Source: Bacteroidota bacterium (GTDB lineage: Bacteria > Bacteroidota > Ignavibacteria > Ignavibacteriales > Ignavibacteriaceae). From it: a DNA stretch of 17,145 nucleotides. The first letter of the stretch is position 1; each line of letters begins with the position of its first letter. Positions 14,441 through 17,145 of the stretch are shown here, in pieces. The stretch lies in the NCBI GenBank assembly GCA_021796135.1, contig JAJYOQ010000031.1:1-17145 (forward strand), given 5' to 3'. Both the position numbers and the translations under genes were made by a program. The notes below the pieces were generated by a model. The model had not been told where the DNA came from, did no database searches, and was given only the letters and a program-made list of their open reading frames with translations.

Positions 14441-14800
14441 TGTCATTTCGAGTTATTGAAAAAGGCATTGCCTTTATTTGTTAAAAGAATGACCACTTGT
14501 GTCATTTCGAATCCGGCTTTAGCCGGTGAGAAATCTCTTAGCCTATTTTTGCTCAAAAACGCATTTCCCCAAAAGTTGTCATTAGTACGACCGATAGGGA
14601 GTGCTCGCCCCGTTTGCGGGGAGAAATCCCCTGAATAGCTTAGACAGCCGAGTAGAGCATGAGATATCTCAGTCGCAAAGCTCCTTCGATATGACAGACA
14701 AGTAGTTGTCATTAGTACTGAAGGGAGAAATCTCCTTTCTTTAATAGATCTCTTAACCGGAGGCCTGTAGCCGATAAGGCAGGCCCCTCAAAATGACGAA
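14441..14800. repeat. Nest of GTCATTTCGA / GAGAAATCTC repeats
   Basis: The interval after copy 2 of CBM48 is gene-free and built from a repeat common in Bacteroidota-type genomes. TGTCATTTCGA occurs at 14441-14451 and 14500-14510, and inverted, degenerate forms occur at 14686-14697 and 14789-14800. GAGAAATCTC or near copies occur at 14528-14537, 14621-14630, 14661-14670 and 14725-14734. Small hairpins fill the spaces: 14461-14475, 14513-14526, 14608-14621 and 14762-14785. Inverted end motifs suggest MITE-like or RAYT-mobilised elements inserted into one another. Apparent reading frames here are by-products of the repeats. Confidence 0.6.
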
Positions 14801-14843
14801 CAAACTAATTTGCAGAACCCCTATTAAATGTTAAGGAAATATT

Positions 14844-15677
14844 ATGCTAAAAAAAATATTTTTGCCCCTTGAAAATTCACCTTATACGATTGCCGCTTTA
14901 GATTATGCCTGCTTTATCGCTAACCGGCAGAATGCCGAAGTAACAGGCGGAATTTTTATGGATATGGAAAAAGTAAATTCGTCATTAGGAAAACTTAACC
15001 GCGATAACAGTATTGACTGGTTTGACGGTATATATGATGAAGCAATTTCACATGCCAAACCGACTATAGAATATTTAATGCATTCTTTAAAAGATAAGTG
15101 TGAAAAACAAAATATAAATTATTCTTTTGAAAATGAGATCGGAATGCCGAGCTCTAAAATTGTTAATCTTTCTAATTATTATGATCTAATAATCACTGGT
15201 TTAAAGTCCGATTTCGGATTGGTAAAGAAAAATAATGGAATATCCTTTCTTCAAAAAATCCTTGAAGGCTCTGCTACTCCTGTATTAGCGGTACCAAATT
15301 ATTTTAGAGCTATAAAAAATATTATTATTGCTTATGATGCAAGTCTTACGGCGGCAAGGGCGCTTCAAAGGTTTGTTCATATCGCTAACTTTGCCAATCA
15401 GAATATTATTATTGTTACGTCTTCAAAAGACTCAGCTTGGGCTGAAGATAATGTTAAAAGAGCAAAAGATTATCTCCTTGCTTATGGTGCTCAAAATGTT
15501 GCTACAGATTATACAGAAATTGATATAATAAAAGTTTTACAATCTTCGTATTTCGATTTTGCCGATTTAATAGTCCTAGGCTCTCACTCTCAAAATATTG
15601 TAAAAGATATTTTTGTAGGCAGTGTAACGCAAAAACTCATTGCCGACGCAAAAAAGCCATTGTTTATTGGTATTTAA
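14844..15677 (+). CDS. Tandem universal stress protein (two UspA domains)
   Basis: 277 residues: UspA domain 1 at about 1-150 (KKIFLPLENSPYTIAALDYA, then DLIITGLKSDFG and TPVLAVP) and domain 2 at about 155-277 (KNIIIAYDASLTAARALQRF, then DLIVLGSHSQNIVKDIFVGS and KPLFIGI). Domain 2 keeps most of the ATP-binding G-x-x-G-9x-G(S/T) pattern (GSHS...VGS), with Ser in place of the second Gly; domain 1 is more degenerate. These proteins respond to energy or growth arrest. It is separated from the upstream cluster by the repeat nest, so it probably has its own promoter, and it precedes the last radical SAM gene by 51 bases. Confidence 0.88.
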   Translation: MLKKIFLPLENSPYTIAALDYACFIANRQNAEVTGGIFMDMEKVNSSLGKLNRDNSIDWFDGIYDEAISHAKPTIEYLMHSLKDKCEKQNINYSFENEIGMPSSKIVNLSNYYDLIITGLKSDFGLVKKNNGISFLQKILEGSATPVLAVPNYFRAIKNIIIAYDASLTAARALQRFVHIANFANQNIIIVTSSKDSAWAEDNVKRAKDYLLAYGAQNVATDYTEIDIIKVLQSSYFDFADLIVLGSHSQNIVKDIFVGSVTQKLIADAKKPLFIGI

Positions 15678-15728
15678 TTTTTTTGTAAATTATAATAATG
15701 AAATAGTAAAAAAAAATATGGAGATAAA

Positions 15729-17006
15729 ATGGAAGCGAAAATAATTGACGCTGTAAACCTCTATCGCCTGCCGTGGACTTTACCCGATAACGGCATCTCA
15801 TGGCTTGAACCAACCGCACGGTGTAATCTAAATTGCTATGGCTGCTATCGTAAAAATATCAAAGATTCTCATAAATCGATGGAACAAGTAAAACATGAGT
15901 TGGATGTGTTTCAGTCTTTAAGAAAAACAGATTGTATCTCAATTGCCGGTGGCGAACCTCTTCTTTATCCTAACATTATTGAGTTGGTTGCGGAAATAAA
16001 ATCCCGCGGAATAAAGCCAATAATTAATTCAAACGGAATTGCTTTAACAAAGGAATTATTATACGAACTTAAAAAAGCCGGAGTATTCGGTTTTACTTTT
16101 CACATCGACAGCAAACAAGGGCGTGGGCGCGGTCCGGAGTGGGAAGGCAAAAATGAGCTTGAGCTAAATGAACTTAGATTGCATTATGCTGAAATGCTCG
16201 CTGCCGAAAGCGACATTGCTTGCTCGTTTAATTCAACGGTGTATGGCGATACATTGCATTATGTACCTGAGTTAGCCGCTTGGGCGCAAAAACATATAGA
16301 TATTGTTCACACTATGGTTTTTATTTTATTCCGCTACATTACTCCCGATTTGCCTTATGATTTTTATGCCGGCGATGAGAAAATTGTTTTTGATGATATC
16401 CATTATCATTCCGATAAAGAAGAAGTTACAAACCTTAGAGCTCCGCAAATTGTTGCCGAAATAAGGAAAAAAAATCCTGAGTTTTCACCTGCGGCTTTCT
16501 TAAACGGTACTCACGAAGCCGACAGCTTTAAATGGTTGTTAACCGAACGCCTCGGTACAAAAGATAAAATTTTCGGTTACCTTAATAGCAAGTTTATCGA
16601 AATGGTTATGGAAGTTTATCATTATAAAAATAACCGTTACTTATCTTATGCTTCGCCTAAGACTTTAAGCATGGGCAGAGCAACAATGCTTAATTTATGG
16701 GCAATAAATAAAAGCGTTCGCAATGCGTTAAAAAAATATCTCGGCTATCTTACGGTAAATCCATTTAGGATTTTTAAGAAAGTTTATATGCAGTCAATTA
16801 TGATTATTCAACCTGTAGATTTTATGGCTAACGGCGATCAAAGCATGTGTGACGGCTGTCCCGATATTACTGTATGGAAAGACAAAAATGGGAAAGATCA
16901 GTTGGTTTGGTCTTGCAGACTCGAAGAGCCGATGCAGTACGGTGAATTTCTGCATACCGTTCCCAAAAATACTAACGATAAGGAAAAGCAATTGGAATTA
17001 AATTAA
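15729..17006 (+). CDS. Radical SAM protein with C-terminal cysteine cluster
   Basis: 425 residues. The radical SAM motif C32-NLN-C36-YG-C39 and GGEP (74-77) are intact. The barrel spans about 25-230. Residues 230-360 are a helical, basic region. The C-terminus has C374-DG-C377 and C396 (MCDGCPDITVWKDKNGKD, then WSCRLEEP), a probable auxiliary iron-sulfur site distinct from the SPASM pattern in the first enzyme. It lacks a B12 domain and is not an obvious paralogue of the other three. GGAG (15720-15723) precedes the start. I do not recognise a characterised member. The region QSIMIIQPVDFMANGD recalls radical SAM proteins acting on large substrates, but that is weak. Confidence 0.85.
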   Translation: MEAKIIDAVNLYRLPWTLPDNGISWLEPTARCNLNCYGCYRKNIKDSHKSMEQVKHELDVFQSLRKTDCISIAGGEPLLYPNIIELVAEIKSRGIKPIINSNGIALTKELLYELKKAGVFGFTFHIDSKQGRGRGPEWEGKNELELNELRLHYAEMLAAESDIACSFNSTVYGDTLHYVPELAAWAQKHIDIVHTMVFILFRYITPDLPYDFYAGDEKIVFDDIHYHSDKEEVTNLRAPQIVAEIRKKNPEFSPAAFLNGTHEADSFKWLLTERLGTKDKIFGYLNSKFIEMVMEVYHYKNNRYLSYASPKTLSMGRATMLNLWAINKSVRNALKKYLGYLTVNPFRIFKKVYMQSIMIIQPVDFMANGDQSMCDGCPDITVWKDKNGKDQLVWSCRLEEPMQYGEFLHTVPKNTNDKEKQLELN

Positions 17007-17047
17007 TTAGTCACCTTACGCAAAAGGTTATTATTACATAGTGAGAA

Positions 17048-17077
17048 ACCTCCGAGGTTTTCCTAAACCTCGGAGGT
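17048..17077 (+). terminator. Strong 13-bp hairpin after the last radical SAM gene
   Basis: Arms 17048-17060 (ACCTCCGAGGTTT) and 17065-17077 (AAACCTCGGAGGT) pair without mismatch around TCCT, 41 bases after the stop codon. No T-tract follows directly. It may terminate or protect the 3' end of the transcript, but CCTCCGAGGTTT palindromes are also a recurrent repeat in this kind of genome. Confidence 0.5.
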
Positions 17078-17145
17078 AGTGTGTAAAATTTGTTTATAAT
17101 TTACATTTATTATTTCACCCCATTATTGTATATTTCCGAATCATT

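Noticed and set aside
14443..14712. Overlapping frames on both strands in the repeat nest
   Set aside because: Both arise from TGTCATTTCGA/GAGAAATCTC repeats; no ribosome sites and no domain resemblance.

Overview
The window looks like a chromosomal segment of an anaerobic, AT-rich member of the Bacteroidota/Chlorobiota/Ignavibacteriota side of the tree. This is inferred from a PorT-like beta-barrel with a signal peptide, a high density of small palindromic interspersed repeats of the kind seen in that group, oxygen-sensitive radical SAM enzymes and clear AAGGAG-type ribosome binding sites. No ribosomal or other phylogenetic marker is present, so the placement is tentative. Every gene I can support lies on the + strand.

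Layout. (1) 1-1011: the 3' end of a nucleotidyltransferase-like gene, then about 900 bases without genes, filled with degenerate palindromic repeats and one MITE-like element with 21-bp inverted ends. (2) 1012-2664: an ArsR-family regulator with a strong promoter and a two-part palindrome over its own start, followed by four small proteins. Three of these are Met- and/or His-containing soluble proteins and one is a SHOCT membrane protein; together they look like a small metal- or redox-responsive operon. (3) 2665-3762: hairpins, an orphan MNT-type nucleotidyltransferase antitoxin with a HEPN toxin remnant that has lost its middle, and an AT-rich gap with a 27-bp near-palindrome. (4) 3763-4322: a stand-alone glycogen-binding (CBM48/AMPK-beta-like) protein, a 47-codon leader reading frame and a strongly structured leader. 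(5) 4323-14397: a long co-oriented cluster. In order it holds a SPASM-like radical SAM enzyme, a tiny membrane protein, a B12-binding radical SAM enzyme, a MATE exporter, a frameshifted outer-membrane barrel, a second B12-binding radical SAM enzyme, an MCE/Mla ABC lipid-transport set (permease, ATPase, MlaD), a CBS-pair protein and a second CBM48 protein. (6) 14398-14843: another repeat nest. (7) 14844-17145: a tandem universal stress protein, a third type of radical SAM enzyme and a terminator-like hairpin.

Working model (inference). The two B12-binding radical SAM enzymes resemble in their C-terminal halves the group that modifies lipid tails (hopanoid and archaeal ring-forming enzymes). 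Together with the SPASM-like enzyme they may make or modify a hydrophobic molecule, probably a lipid. The MATE protein, the barrel and the MlaEFD set could move it between membranes. The CBS protein plus CBM48 protein at the end of the cluster, and the matching CBM48 protein before it, resemble the gamma and beta parts of AMPK split into separate genes, and may tie the pathway to energy or glycogen status. No substrate can be read from the sequence.
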